A stretch of DNA of 14,046 nucleotides from a bacterium. GTDB lineage: Bacteria; Verrucomicrobiota; Verrucomicrobiae; Opitutales; Opitutaceae. A program made the translations under genes and the position numbers. Shown piece by piece: positions 6,513 through 13,926 of the stretch (position 1 is its first letter; each line of letters starts with the position of its first letter). The notes beneath the pieces are model-generated. The model saw only the letters and a program-made list of their open reading frames with translations, was not told the origin of the DNA and ran no database searches. Location: positions 1 through 14,046 of the forward strand of contig JAJXYI010000065.1 of NCBI GenBank assembly GCA_021780625.1, in the 5' to 3' direction.

Positions 6513-7415
6513 TCAGCCCTGCTGGCCGGTGGCCTTGGGCGGGAGGGTCCTTAGGTAGGCCCAGAGGGCGGTGAGTTCGGTGTCGCTCATGTGTCCGACG
6601 AAGTCGGGCATGACGGGGCTGAGTGTGCGTCCATCCGGTGTGCGGCGGGTGCGCATGGTCTCAACGAACTGGGCTTCGGTCCAGTGGGCGACAGCGCTGC
6701 CGGGACCGGGGGTCAGGTTGGCCGCGGGCGGCCAGTTGGGCGGACCCTCGGCGATCTTTCCGCCGGAGAGAGCGGGATTGTGACAGCCCATGCAATTGGC
6801 AGCGAGGTAGTGTCCGTACGCGGCGGTGGGTCCGGGCTGGACCGTCGAGGGTTTCACGTTCATGTGGACCAGCTCGGCGGCAGAGAGGCGCATTTTGCCG
6901 GTGGCGATCAGCATGCGGGAGACGGGGCCGAGCCTAACGGGCGGCGAGATGCGGTCGACGCTGGGCAAGGAATCGAGATACGCGATGAGATCGCCGACGT
7001 CGGCGTCGCTCATGGTTGAAAACTCGAGCGAGGGCATGAGCACGAGCGTGCGGCCGTCGCCGCCGACGCCGTGCCGGATTGCGCGAACCCAGTCCACGGT
7101 GGAGTACGAGGCCTTGAGGCCACCGACGCCGTGCGTGAGGTTGGGCGCGTAGAGCTTCCCCATCGCCGGATTGTCGATGACCATGTGGCCTCCTGCGTCG
7201 GGGCCGTGGCATTCGAGACAGCCGTGGATGAGGGCGATGTGGTGGCCGCGGGCGATGGCGTCGGCGCCGGTGGGGACGGGCACGGGCTGGACCGCGACGA
7301 CGTAGCGGCGGTGAAGCTTGGACTGGCTGACGAAGTACAGCGACGTGGCGGCGACGGCGATGATGACGACGAGGGCGGCGACGCCCGCGAGGAGCCGTTT
7401 GAGGAGTGTGCGCAT
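6513..7415 (-). CDS. Membrane-anchored dihaem c-type cytochrome
   Basis: A 300-residue protein with an N-terminal signal anchor (about residues 9-29, LAGVAALVVIIAVAATSLYF) and two cytochrome c domains facing the periplasm. Haem is attached at C66-L-E-C69-H70 and C208-M-G-C211-H212. Likely axial methionines are M128 (LMPSLEF) and M269 (VMPDFVG), each followed by a typical helix with MSD. Two similar domains of this kind resemble the cytochrome subunits of membrane-bound dehydrogenases, but no dehydrogenase gene is adjacent, so the electron donor is unknown. I chose the ATG whose complement lies at 7413-7415 because it directly precedes the basic MRTLLKRLL leader; the frame extends 54 codons further upstream, but that part is unlike a signal peptide. 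The gene is divergent from the OPT transporter and convergent with sufS. Confidence 0.85.
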   Translation of the reverse strand: MRTLLKRLLAGVAALVVIIAVAATSLYFVSQSKLHRRYVVAVQPVPVPTGADAIARGHHIALIHGCLECHGPDAGGHMVIDNPAMGKLYAPNLTHGVGGLKASYSTVDWVRAIRHGVGGDGRTLVLMPSLEFSTMSDADVGDLIAYLDSLPSVDRISPPVRLGPVSRMLIATGKMRLSAAELVHMNVKPSTVQPGPTAAYGHYLAANCMGCHNPALSGGKIAEGPPNWPPAANLTPGPGSAVAHWTEAQFVETMRTRRTPDGRTLSPVMPDFVGHMSDTELTALWAYLRTLPPKATGQQG

Positions 7416-7494
7416 GAGAAGCGGGCTGACGAAGAGCGACGGGGGAAAGACAGACCGTCGCCGAATCGGCAGCCGTGAGTGGTGGTTAGTGGAA

Positions 7495-7533
7495 GGCAGG
7501 GGGTACTCGCCGGGGCGAGTGGGCAAACCTGCC
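7495..7533. promoter_or_regulatory. Strong palindrome in the divergent cytochrome-OPT region
   Basis: ACTCGCC (7505-7511) and GGCGAGT (7514-7520) form a perfect 7-bp stem around GG. An outer stem pairs GGCAGG (7495-7500) with CCTGCC (7528-7533) across unpaired flanks. It lies 80 bases upstream of the cytochrome start and about 140 upstream of the transporter start, where a shared regulator or a 5'-leader structure could act. No promoter boxes are clear. The 7416-7670 gap shows nothing else recognisable. Confidence 0.35.
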
Positions 7534-7670
7534 GTGGGATGGGCAGAGAGGTAGGCAGGCTGGCGGGGGCAGATCAATCTCCCGTTTCGAAAATTAGCTG
7601 CAATGGATGACGCGGGAATCGAAGGAAATGCAGTGGCGGGATTCTTGCTTCGGGGGAGGCTTTCCGTCTA

Positions 7671-9491
7671 ATGCCAAGCTCCATGTTGCCCGACGACCCC
7701 ACCGTCCCGGCCAAGCGGCGTTTTCTGCCCAGGCTGGGTTCGCCCGGATATCACATCATGCTCGCCGCCGTGGCGATTTTCATTCTCGGCCCGCTCGGCG
7801 GAATCTCGGCGGCCTTCATGAATTTCTCGATCGGCTTCTTTGTCGGCGGCCAGGTGCTGGCCGGCATCCTCGGAAGCACGGTCACGCTGCCCTACGGTCC
7901 CGAGGGCAAACATGGAGCCAACTACCTGCAGACGATGGCTGCGTCGGTCGCGGGCATGTGCGGCATGGCGGTACTGGTGCAGGCGATGACCTGGCTGGGG
8001 ATCCCGCAGCCGCCGATGTGGACGCTCATCCTGTATTTCCTGTGCATCGGCATGTTCGGCGTCGGGCTGGGCATGCTGTACACGCCGATCGTCGTCGATC
8101 GCATGCAGCTCGCGTATCCCTCGGGGTTCGCGGTGGCGAACATCCTGCGCGCGCTGACGGACAAGGATCTGCTGAAGCGGTCGATCCTGAAATTGGGCGG
8201 CGGCATGGCGGCGGGCTTCGCGGGCGGGCTGGCCTCGTTGAAGGTGGCCTGGTGCGGGGCGATCGGCCTGTCGACTTCGACCTTCGGTGCCGGCATGATC
8301 GTGGGCGCGCGGCTTGCGTTGTCGGCGCTCGTGTTGGGCCTGGTGGGTCTTGCGTTCAAACCGATGCTGGTCCACGCCGGTTGGATGGGGGCGGACGACC
8401 CGTTCCGGAAGATCGGCTTCATCATTGCGCTGGGCATGATTTTGGGGGCGGCCCTGCTGGACGTGAGCCTCCTGCTCGTGCAGGCGGCCCGTCGCCTCAA
8501 GGAGACGAAGGCGACCGCGCAGGAGTCGGCCGATTGGAAGAACGTGAACCAGGTGCGGCTTGTGCTGTGGATCGGATTCTGGGCCACGGCGCTCGTGCTC
8601 GTCGGCCACCTGGCGCTCGGCCAGCCGCTGTTGTACCTGCTGGTGGCGGTGGCGCTGTCCTTTGTCTTCGTGCTGATCAACGGAATCGCGGCAGGCATCT
8701 CTGACAGCAACCCGATTTCGAGCGCCTTCGTGCTCACGGTCTTCATCCTTGCGGGCATGGGCCTGCGCGATCCGCGGGTCGGCCTCATGTGCGCGGCGAT
8801 CCTGCTGATCGCCTGCAGCGAGGGCGGCGACATGCAGCAGGACCGGTCGACGGGCTGGCGACTGGGCACGAACCGCATCGTCCAGTTCCGCTATCAGGTC
8901 ATCGGCATCACGATGGGCGCCTTCCTCTCGGTGCTGCTCGCGAAGGTGTTCATGACCGCGTACCCGGTGCTGAAGATCGACCAGTTCACGCACCACATCG
9001 AGGGGGCCAAGGACTGGCAGTCGGCGATGACCTACAAGTTTGTCGGCGCGCTGCGGGGCATCACCCAGCCGGCGGGCGGGCACATCATGACCGCGCTGAC
9101 GCTGGGCGTGGCCATTGGGCTGGTGACGGAGATCCTGCGCAAGCGGTTGTCCAAGTCCGTCGGATACCAGACATTCATCAAGAGCGGACGCCTGGGCTGG
9201 GTCGTGGATTTTGTCGTGGACTCGGCGATCCTGCCGAGTCCCTACGCCTCGTCGTTTGGCGGATTCGTGGAGCTCAACACCCTTTACTGGTGGGCGGGTG
9301 GCGGCGTGATGTCGTCGCTGTACGACGACTTCATGAAGCGCCGCCTCGCGAAGCGGGCTGCCTCGAGCGAGGCGGGGCTGCCGTCGGACATGAGCACGAT
9401 GTCGTTGATCGGCGGGGGCCTGATCGCGGGCGACTCGCTGGCGGCGCTTGCCGTCGGCATCGCCGGATTGATCACGACCGTGCTGCACTGA
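7671..9491 (+). CDS. OPT-family transporter (oligopeptide / metal-chelate)
   Basis: A 606-residue polytopic membrane protein of the oligopeptide transporter family, whose members import peptides or metal-siderophore complexes with protons. Hydrophobic segments are visible from about residue 28 to the C-terminus (for example 28-50, 118-138, 248-270, 297-315, 320-342, 349-365, 371-383, 407-428, 472-487, 577-604). Family signatures are YPSG (149-152) after the DRMQLA segment, ISDSNPIS (343-350), corresponding to the OPT NPxS-type motif, and SEGGDMQQDRSTGW (383-396), corresponding to the conserved QD-K/R-TG block. WWAGGGVMSSL near 540-550 resembles the terminal GGG motif. GGAGG at 7655-7659 supports ATG 7671, although the spacing of 11 bases is long; ATG 7683 is an alternative. 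Substrate cannot be told from sequence. It is followed by the inverted repeat pair at 9514-9660. Confidence 0.88.
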   Translation: MPSSMLPDDPTVPAKRRFLPRLGSPGYHIMLAAVAIFILGPLGGISAAFMNFSIGFFVGGQVLAGILGSTVTLPYGPEGKHGANYLQTMAASVAGMCGMAVLVQAMTWLGIPQPPMWTLILYFLCIGMFGVGLGMLYTPIVVDRMQLAYPSGFAVANILRALTDKDLLKRSILKLGGGMAAGFAGGLASLKVAWCGAIGLSTSTFGAGMIVGARLALSALVLGLVGLAFKPMLVHAGWMGADDPFRKIGFIIALGMILGAALLDVSLLLVQAARRLKETKATAQESADWKNVNQVRLVLWIGFWATALVLVGHLALGQPLLYLLVAVALSFVFVLINGIAAGISDSNPISSAFVLTVFILAGMGLRDPRVGLMCAAILLIACSEGGDMQQDRSTGWRLGTNRIVQFRYQVIGITMGAFLSVLLAKVFMTAYPVLKIDQFTHHIEGAKDWQSAMTYKFVGALRGITQPAGGHIMTALTLGVAIGLVTEILRKRLSKSVGYQTFIKSGRLGWVVDFVVDSAILPSPYASSFGGFVELNTLYWWAGGGVMSSLYDDFMKRRLAKRAASSEAGLPSDMSTMSLIGGGLIAGDSLAALAVGIAGLITTVLH

Positions 9492-9513
9492 GTGCGCGGG
9501 CGGGCAGTGGATC

Positions 9514-9566
9514 GATGTGGAGTGCGGTGACCTGGCACCGCCATCGACGGGCGGGCCCGACCGCCC
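9514..9566 (-). repeat. Two-hairpin intergenic repeat, copy C (inverted)
   Basis: Read on the minus strand, stem GGGCGG (9566-9561) pairs with CCGCCC (9554-9549), loop TCGGGC. A 7-base spacer GTCGATG follows, then stem GCGGTG (9541-9536) with CACCGC (9529-9524), loop CCAGGT, and then ACTCCAC. The layout equals copies A and B. It begins 22 bases after the OPT transporter stop codon and, with copy B, forms the arms of a palindromic pair. Confidence 0.8.
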
Positions 9567-9580
9567 GCAGGGTTGGGGAG

Positions 9581-9603
9581 GAGGTTTCGGATCCCAAAAC
9601 CTC
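9581..9603. repeat. Central hairpin between repeat copies C and B
   Basis: GAGGTTT (9581-9587) pairs perfectly with AAACCTC (9597-9603) over a 9-base loop. It lies between the two inverted repeat copies, so the composite element 9514-9660 has five stem-loops. Confidence 0.6.
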
Positions 9604-9607
9604 TGGG

Positions 9608-9660
9608 CGCGAGTCAGGCCTCGCGTCCGACGGCGGTGTCGGGCCACCGCACTCCACATC
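9608..9660 (+). repeat. Two-hairpin intergenic repeat, copy B
   Basis: First hairpin: stem CGCGAG (9608-9613) with CTCGCG (9620-9625), loop TCAGGC. Spacer TCCGACG. Second hairpin: stem GCGGTG (9633-9638) with CACCGC (9645-9650), loop TCGGGC, then ACTCCAC. Compared with copy A the first stem is identical, while the second differs at two positions on each arm with pairing kept. Bases 9645-9660 are the exact inverse of 9514-9529 (16 bp). It ends 54 bases from the GH3 stop codon. Confidence 0.8.
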
Positions 9661-9714
9661 AGTCGGCGTCGGCCGCGGGCCGCGGGTGGTGGAAGTTGGC
9701 GCCCGGTGCCAGGG

Positions 9715-12321
9715 CTAGGGCGCGACGGTGACCGTCGTGCTCAGCTCGGGACGGTCGGACGAGGGGCCGACGTCGAAGGCGTAGGCGCAGGGTTCGACGC
9801 GGAAGGCGTGGGTGGCGTCGTCCCAATGCCGCAGTTCCGAGACCGGGATCGTCAGCTCGACCGTGGAGCGGGCGCCCGGCTGAAGCGTGACGCGGTGGAA
9901 GGCGACCAGCTGCCGCAGGGGGCGGTTCGGGCGCGAGGAGAGTTCGCGTGCGTAAACCTGGACGACCTCGTCGCCGCGGGGGCCGCGGGTGTTTGCGACC
10001 GTGACGGAGAGGTGGATGGTGCCATCGGGTTTCACGGTCGGGGAGTCGGCGGTGAGCTTTTCGAAGGCGAAGTGGCTGTAGCTGAGCCCGTATCCGAATG
10101 CATACAACGGCTTGCCCGTGAAGTACCGGTAGGTGCGTCCCGCGACCGCGTAGTCGGTGAACGGCGGGAGCTGGCGGTCGTTCGCGTAGAAGGTGATGGG
10201 CAGGCGGCCGGAGGGGTTGGTTTTTCCGAGGAGGATGTCCGCCACCGCGTCGCCACCGAGCTCGCCGTAGTACCAGGCGCAGAGGATGGCTGCGGGCTTC
10301 GAAGTGTCGAAGGCGAGCGCAGACCCGGTGGTCAGCACGACCACGAAAGGTTTTCCGAGCGAGGCGACGTCGGCGAGCAGGCGCCGCTGGATTGCGGGTA
10401 GCTCGATCGAGGTCCGATCGCCGCCGTCGAATCCCGGCAGCTTCATGGCGCGCTCCTCGCCCTCGAGCTGGGGCGTGATGCCGAGGGTGAGGATGATGTG
10501 GTCCGCGCGGCGGGCGGCCTCGAGCGCGCGCTCATAGGCGTCGGCGGGGAGGGGCTGGCCGAGGCTCAGGTGGGCGTAGCCACCGTCCAGGGCGGCTTGC
10601 GTGTATTCAAACAGGATCGGGCAGGGGACGCCGGCCTTCAGGTCGGCCTTCACGGGGATCCCGTCCCAGGGAACGGGCGAGGCTCCCCAGTCTGCGTGTA
10701 CCGGACCGTCGCCGATGCGGATTCGGTATCCGGAATTGGAATGCACTGTGAACACGTAGGTGCCGGTGACGGCGGGCACGAACACGCCGGACCAGCGGAG
10801 GCTGGCGTGCAGGGCGGGGACGCCCGGGGCTTGAGTGTGTGCGTTCCAGGTGCGCCCGGCGGTCGGATCGGCGCCCGTCCAGACGGGTTTGCCGGAGAGG
10901 TCGGGGTTGTCGAAGACCTCGAGTTTCAGTCCTGGGCTGGTTCTCGAGGCATCGGTGAACAGACTTCCGGTCGGGAACGGTAGGTCGGGTTGGAAGCCGG
11001 CGACGAGCGGCACGCCTGGCTCGTGCAGCACGTGCACGCCGGCGGGTTTGAGGGCCGCGCGCAGTCCGTCGAGGATCGTGATGGGGTGCGAGGGCGTACC
11101 CTCGTAGTTGCCGACCAGGGCGGCGTAGTTGTCGGCCGTGGGGCCGATGACCGCGACGGTCTTGAGGTCGGAGAGCCGCCACGGCAGGGTGCCGTTGTTC
11201 TTGAGCAGGACCATCGATTCGCGTGCGGCCTTGAGGGCGAGCGCGGAATCCTGCGGTGTATCCACGGCGGTGATCGACGAGAACGGCACGAGGGACGGCG
11301 GGTCGAACTGGCCGAGCTTGAAACGCAGCGTCAGCAGGTGCGTGAGGGCGCGGTCGATGTCGGCCTCGGTCACCAGGCCGCGTTTCAGCGCCTCGGGGAG
11401 GGCCTTGTAGGTGGTGCCGGAGCACAGGTCGTTTCCGGCCTTCAGCGCGAGCGCGGAGGCGGTGGCGGCGTCAGGGGCGTAGTGGTGGGTGGCCCAGATG
11501 TCGGCGACCGTGTCGACGTCGCCGACCACCGCGCCGTCGAAGCCCCAGGTCCTGCGAAGGACGTCGGTGAGCAGGTGGTGGTTGGCGGGCATCGGGATGC
11601 CGTCGACGGCATTGTAGGCGGCCATGACGGATTCGGCGTGGCCCTGGCGGATCCCGCGCTCGAAGGCGCGCAGGTAGTAGTCGTGCAGGTCGTCGGCGCT
11701 CGGGTGCTCGTCAGCGACGTGGCGCAGCGGCTCGGGTCCGCTGTGTACGGCGAAATGTTTCAGGGTGGCGACGGCCTTGAGGTAACGCGGGTTGTTGCCT
11801 TGGATGCCGGTTACGAAGCCGACGGCGAGCGTGCCGGTGAGGAAGGGGTCCTCGCCGTAGGTCTCCTGGCCGCGGCCCCAGCGCGGATCGCGGAAGAGGT
11901 TGATGTTGGGAGACCAGATCGTGATGCCCTGGTAGATGTAGGTGTTTCCGTCCTGGGTGAGGCGTGCGTGATTATATTTGGCGCGGGCCTCGGTCGACAC
12001 GACATCGCCGACCTGGTGGAGCAGAGCGGGATTCCAGGTGGCGGCGAGCGCGATGGCCTGGGGAAACACGGTGGCGATGCCGCTGCGGGCGAAACCGTGG
12101 AGCCCCTCGTTCCACCAATGGTAGGCGGGGATTCCGAGCCTCGGCACGGCGGGGCTGTCCATCATCAGCAGGCTGATCTTCTCGTCGGTGTGCAGCCGCG
12201 AGACCAGGTCGGCCACGCGTGTCGGGATCGGGAGGGCCGGATCGCGGAACGGAGGCTGATTCGACTGGGCGTAGGCGGACACGGCGAGGAAGGCGCAGAA
12301 GAGGAGTCGGCAGGGGTTCAT
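9715..12321 (-). CDS. Secreted GH3 beta-glycosidase with PA14 insert (beta-glucosidase/xylosidase type)
   Basis: An 868-residue exported glycoside hydrolase family 3 enzyme, expected to release glucose or xylose from the non-reducing ends of plant oligosaccharides. A signal peptide covers about 1-18 (cleavage likely after AYA). The (beta/alpha)8 domain carries WWNEGLHG (69-76), SPNINLFRDPRWGRGQE (137-153), and KHFAVHSGPE (188-197). The nucleophile is expected at D268 in VVGDVDTV, where relatives usually have VSDCGAV or VSDW. The second domain includes VLLKNNGTLP (371-380) and LEGEE (619-623), whose E620 is the probable acid/base, followed by LPGFDGGDRTSIELP. A PA14-like insert spans about 455-590. 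A fibronectin-III-like domain closes the protein (about 765-865). The layout resembles xylan beta-xylosidase/beta-glucosidase relatives. It is divergent from kch and convergent with the OPT gene. ATG fits the signal peptide. Confidence 0.93.
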   Translation of the reverse strand: MNPCRLLFCAFLAVSAYAQSNQPPFRDPALPIPTRVADLVSRLHTDEKISLLMMDSPAVPRLGIPAYHWWNEGLHGFARSGIATVFPQAIALAATWNPALLHQVGDVVSTEARAKYNHARLTQDGNTYIYQGITIWSPNINLFRDPRWGRGQETYGEDPFLTGTLAVGFVTGIQGNNPRYLKAVATLKHFAVHSGPEPLRHVADEHPSADDLHDYYLRAFERGIRQGHAESVMAAYNAVDGIPMPANHHLLTDVLRRTWGFDGAVVGDVDTVADIWATHHYAPDAATASALALKAGNDLCSGTTYKALPEALKRGLVTEADIDRALTHLLTLRFKLGQFDPPSLVPFSSITAVDTPQDSALALKAARESMVLLKNNGTLPWRLSDLKTVAVIGPTADNYAALVGNYEGTPSHPITILDGLRAALKPAGVHVLHEPGVPLVAGFQPDLPFPTGSLFTDASRTSPGLKLEVFDNPDLSGKPVWTGADPTAGRTWNAHTQAPGVPALHASLRWSGVFVPAVTGTYVFTVHSNSGYRIRIGDGPVHADWGASPVPWDGIPVKADLKAGVPCPILFEYTQAALDGGYAHLSLGQPLPADAYERALEAARRADHIILTLGITPQLEGEERAMKLPGFDGGDRTSIELPAIQRRLLADVASLGKPFVVVLTTGSALAFDTSKPAAILCAWYYGELGGDAVADILLGKTNPSGRLPITFYANDRQLPPFTDYAVAGRTYRYFTGKPLYAFGYGLSYSHFAFEKLTADSPTVKPDGTIHLSVTVANTRGPRGDEVVQVYARELSSRPNRPLRQLVAFHRVTLQPGARSTVELTIPVSELRHWDDATHAFRVEPCAYAFDVGPSSDRPELSTTVTVAP

Positions 12322-12385
12322 GGGGAATGGGATGGTCGGGCGTCGCGGGGTTTTGGGTACGCCGTCCCGGGAAGTGTGCTACCAT

Positions 12386-12404
12386 TGTGCTGCGACGCAA
12401 CACA
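12386..12404. promoter_or_regulatory. Near-perfect 19-bp palindrome upstream of the GH3 gene, candidate operator
   Basis: TGTGCTGCG (12386-12394) and CGCAACACA (12396-12404) are inverted repeats around a central A, matching at eight of nine positions. It lies about 65 bases upstream of the GH3 start and 160 upstream of the kch start. Size and symmetry suit a dimeric repressor such as a sugar-responsive LacI-type protein, but the regulator is not in the window and the site matches no consensus I know exactly. The rest of the 12322-12566 gap shows no clear promoter. Confidence 0.4.
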
Positions 12405-12566
12405 GGGGCGGGGGCAATCAGTTGAGGGATGGCCTGTGCGTGCGCGGGTCTCGGCGCGGCGGCGGATGGCCTCGAAGGGGGAATTGAAAAATCCAAAGAA
12501 AGCTGGAAGCCGGGCCGCCTTTGATTCCTTTTGTTGGCGTCCGTACGAGTGTCAGCGGCTCACTGC

Positions 12567-13745
12567 ATGAAACCCAGACTCAGGCTCCGTCCGATTTCCC
12601 TGCGCCAGCGTCTGGCCGCGCTGTGGCCGCATTATCCGCTGGCGATCGTGATGTTGGGGGTCGGGGGCTTGAGTGTGGTGGATGGGCTCGATCTTCCGGT
12701 GAGGATTCTGACCAAGAGCCACACGTTGAGCGCGGTGGCCCAATCGCTGTCAGCGCTGGGGGGCACGCCGCAGATCATCCTGGGTTTGATGATGGTGCTT
12801 GCGGGCATCGGCTGCCTTTGGCGGATCGTCTCGGCGTGGATACTCTCGGTGCTCCTGCTTTCGGTGGCGGTCGGCGTCGACGTGGCGCGTGGGGCGTGGG
12901 GGCTGAGCCTCGCACTCGAAGTGCTGCTGCTGGTGTCGTTCGTGGTTGCGAAGCCGCATTTCCGCCGGCGTACCGCGATCGCGAACGTCCTGTATTCGCT
13001 TAGCGGAGTCCTGGCTGTCCTGGCCTACGGCATCTTTGGAAGTTTCCTCCTGGGCGGAGGGTTCTCACCGCAGATCCATGATTACGGCACGGCCACGTAT
13101 TTCACGGTCGTCACGCTGTCGACGGTCGGCTACGGCGACATCGTTCCCAAGACACCCGAGGCCCGCTGGTTTGTGGTGTCCCTGCTGGTGATCGGGTTGG
13201 GCGTGTTCGCGAGTGCGATTGCCTCGACGCTCGGTCCGAAAATCTCCGGCGAACTGCAACGGCTCTTCAATCCCAAGGCAAAAAAAGTGGAACACAAAGA
13301 TCATGTCATCCTCGTGGGCGAGGGCGCGATTGCGCTGAACACGGCCACGGAACTCAAGGAGCGCCGCGTTCCTTTCGTGCAGATCGTTTCCAGCAGGTTG
13401 GAGGGGACCGCGGATGAGACCCACGCCGTGGTGGAGGGCGACGCCTCCGACGACCAGGTTTTGCGCAAAGCGGGCATCGCGACGGCGCGGATGGTGATCG
13501 CGGCGCGCGACGATGACGGGGAAAATGCGTTTATTTCGCTCGTCGCGAAGGACCTGAACCCGGAGGTGAAGACGCTGGCGGTGGCGAGCTCGGCGATGTC
13601 GATCCGGCGGTTGAAGCTCGCGCGTGCTGACCTGGTGTTTTCGCCGGCCGCGGTGGGCAGCCGACTGATGGCCGACCTGGTCGAGGGCAATCAGATCTCC
13701 GCGGCGTTCCAGGACCTGCTCGAAGGCCATCCGAAGAAGAGCTGA
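12567..13745 (+). CDS. kch: Kch-type potassium channel with RCK (TrkA-N) domain
   Basis: A 392-residue inner-membrane K+ channel related to E. coli Kch (417 residues). Hydrophobic segments lie near 23-40, 68-84, 88-105, 112-128 and 142-163, then the pore and the final helix 201-221. The selectivity filter is T186-V-G-Y-G-D191, followed by IVPKTPEARWF, as in E. coli Kch. After the linker, the Rossmann nucleotide-binding region starts at DHVILVGEGAIALNT (245-259), and GDASDDQVLRKAGI (291-304) and NAFISLVAKDLNP (320-332) match RCK domains that bind NAD(H) or other ligands to gate the pore. The fourth helix lacks the regular arginine series of a voltage sensor. ATG 12567 starts at MKPRLRLRPI; a TTG at 12531 would add 12 residues. 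No Shine-Dalgarno site is seen. The gene is divergent from the GH3 gene and convergent with the kinase. Confidence 0.9.
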   Translation: MKPRLRLRPISLRQRLAALWPHYPLAIVMLGVGGLSVVDGLDLPVRILTKSHTLSAVAQSLSALGGTPQIILGLMMVLAGIGCLWRIVSAWILSVLLLSVAVGVDVARGAWGLSLALEVLLLVSFVVAKPHFRRRTAIANVLYSLSGVLAVLAYGIFGSFLLGGGFSPQIHDYGTATYFTVVTLSTVGYGDIVPKTPEARWFVVSLLVIGLGVFASAIASTLGPKISGELQRLFNPKAKKVEHKDHVILVGEGAIALNTATELKERRVPFVQIVSSRLEGTADETHAVVEGDASDDQVLRKAGIATARMVIAARDDDGENAFISLVAKDLNPEVKTLAVASSAMSIRRLKLARADLVFSPAAVGSRLMADLVEGNQISAAFQDLLEGHPKKS

Positions 13746-13845
13746 GCGCGTGGTATTCTGAGCAGAGAGGCGGCACGGGCGGTGCGATGGCACTCCAAGC
13801 TCCGGCATTCCCGCCGCCAGACTTTCAGCCTTTCCCAGTAAACCA

Positions 13846-13872
13846 TCCCTTCCATTCCCGTCATCCCTGTCA
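13846..13872. repeat. Three degenerate 9-bp tandem units in the kch-kinase gap
   Basis: TCCCTTCCA (13846-13854), TTCCCGTCA (13855-13863) and TCCCTGTCA (13864-13872) follow one another in phase. On the minus strand they read TGACAGGGA, TGACGGGAA and TGGAAGGGA. Related GACAGG-type tracts occur in intergenic DNA of various bacteria, from general knowledge. A 6-bp hairpin, CGCCCG (13893-13898) with CGGGCG (13913-13918), lies just before the kinase 3' end and may help terminate it. Confidence 0.6.
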
Positions 13873-13926
13873 AATAGCCGAGGTCGCCAGCCCGCCCGGC
13901 AGATTTGTGGGACGGGCGCCGCAAGG

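Noticed and set aside
6513..7577. A 354-residue version of the cytochrome starting at 7577
   Set aside because: The first 54 residues are proline- and serine-rich with no export signal; the real signal anchor starts at the methionine encoded at 7415.
9517..10401. Plus-strand reading frames across the repeat pair and the GH3 gene, beginning MECGDLAPP
   Set aside because: They are antisense to a clear GH3 gene, and their N-terminal parts are just translations of the hairpin repeats.
12386..12404. A CRP-type site (TGTG and CACA arms)
   Set aside because: The arms are 11 bases apart, whereas CRP sites have eight, so the spacing is wrong.
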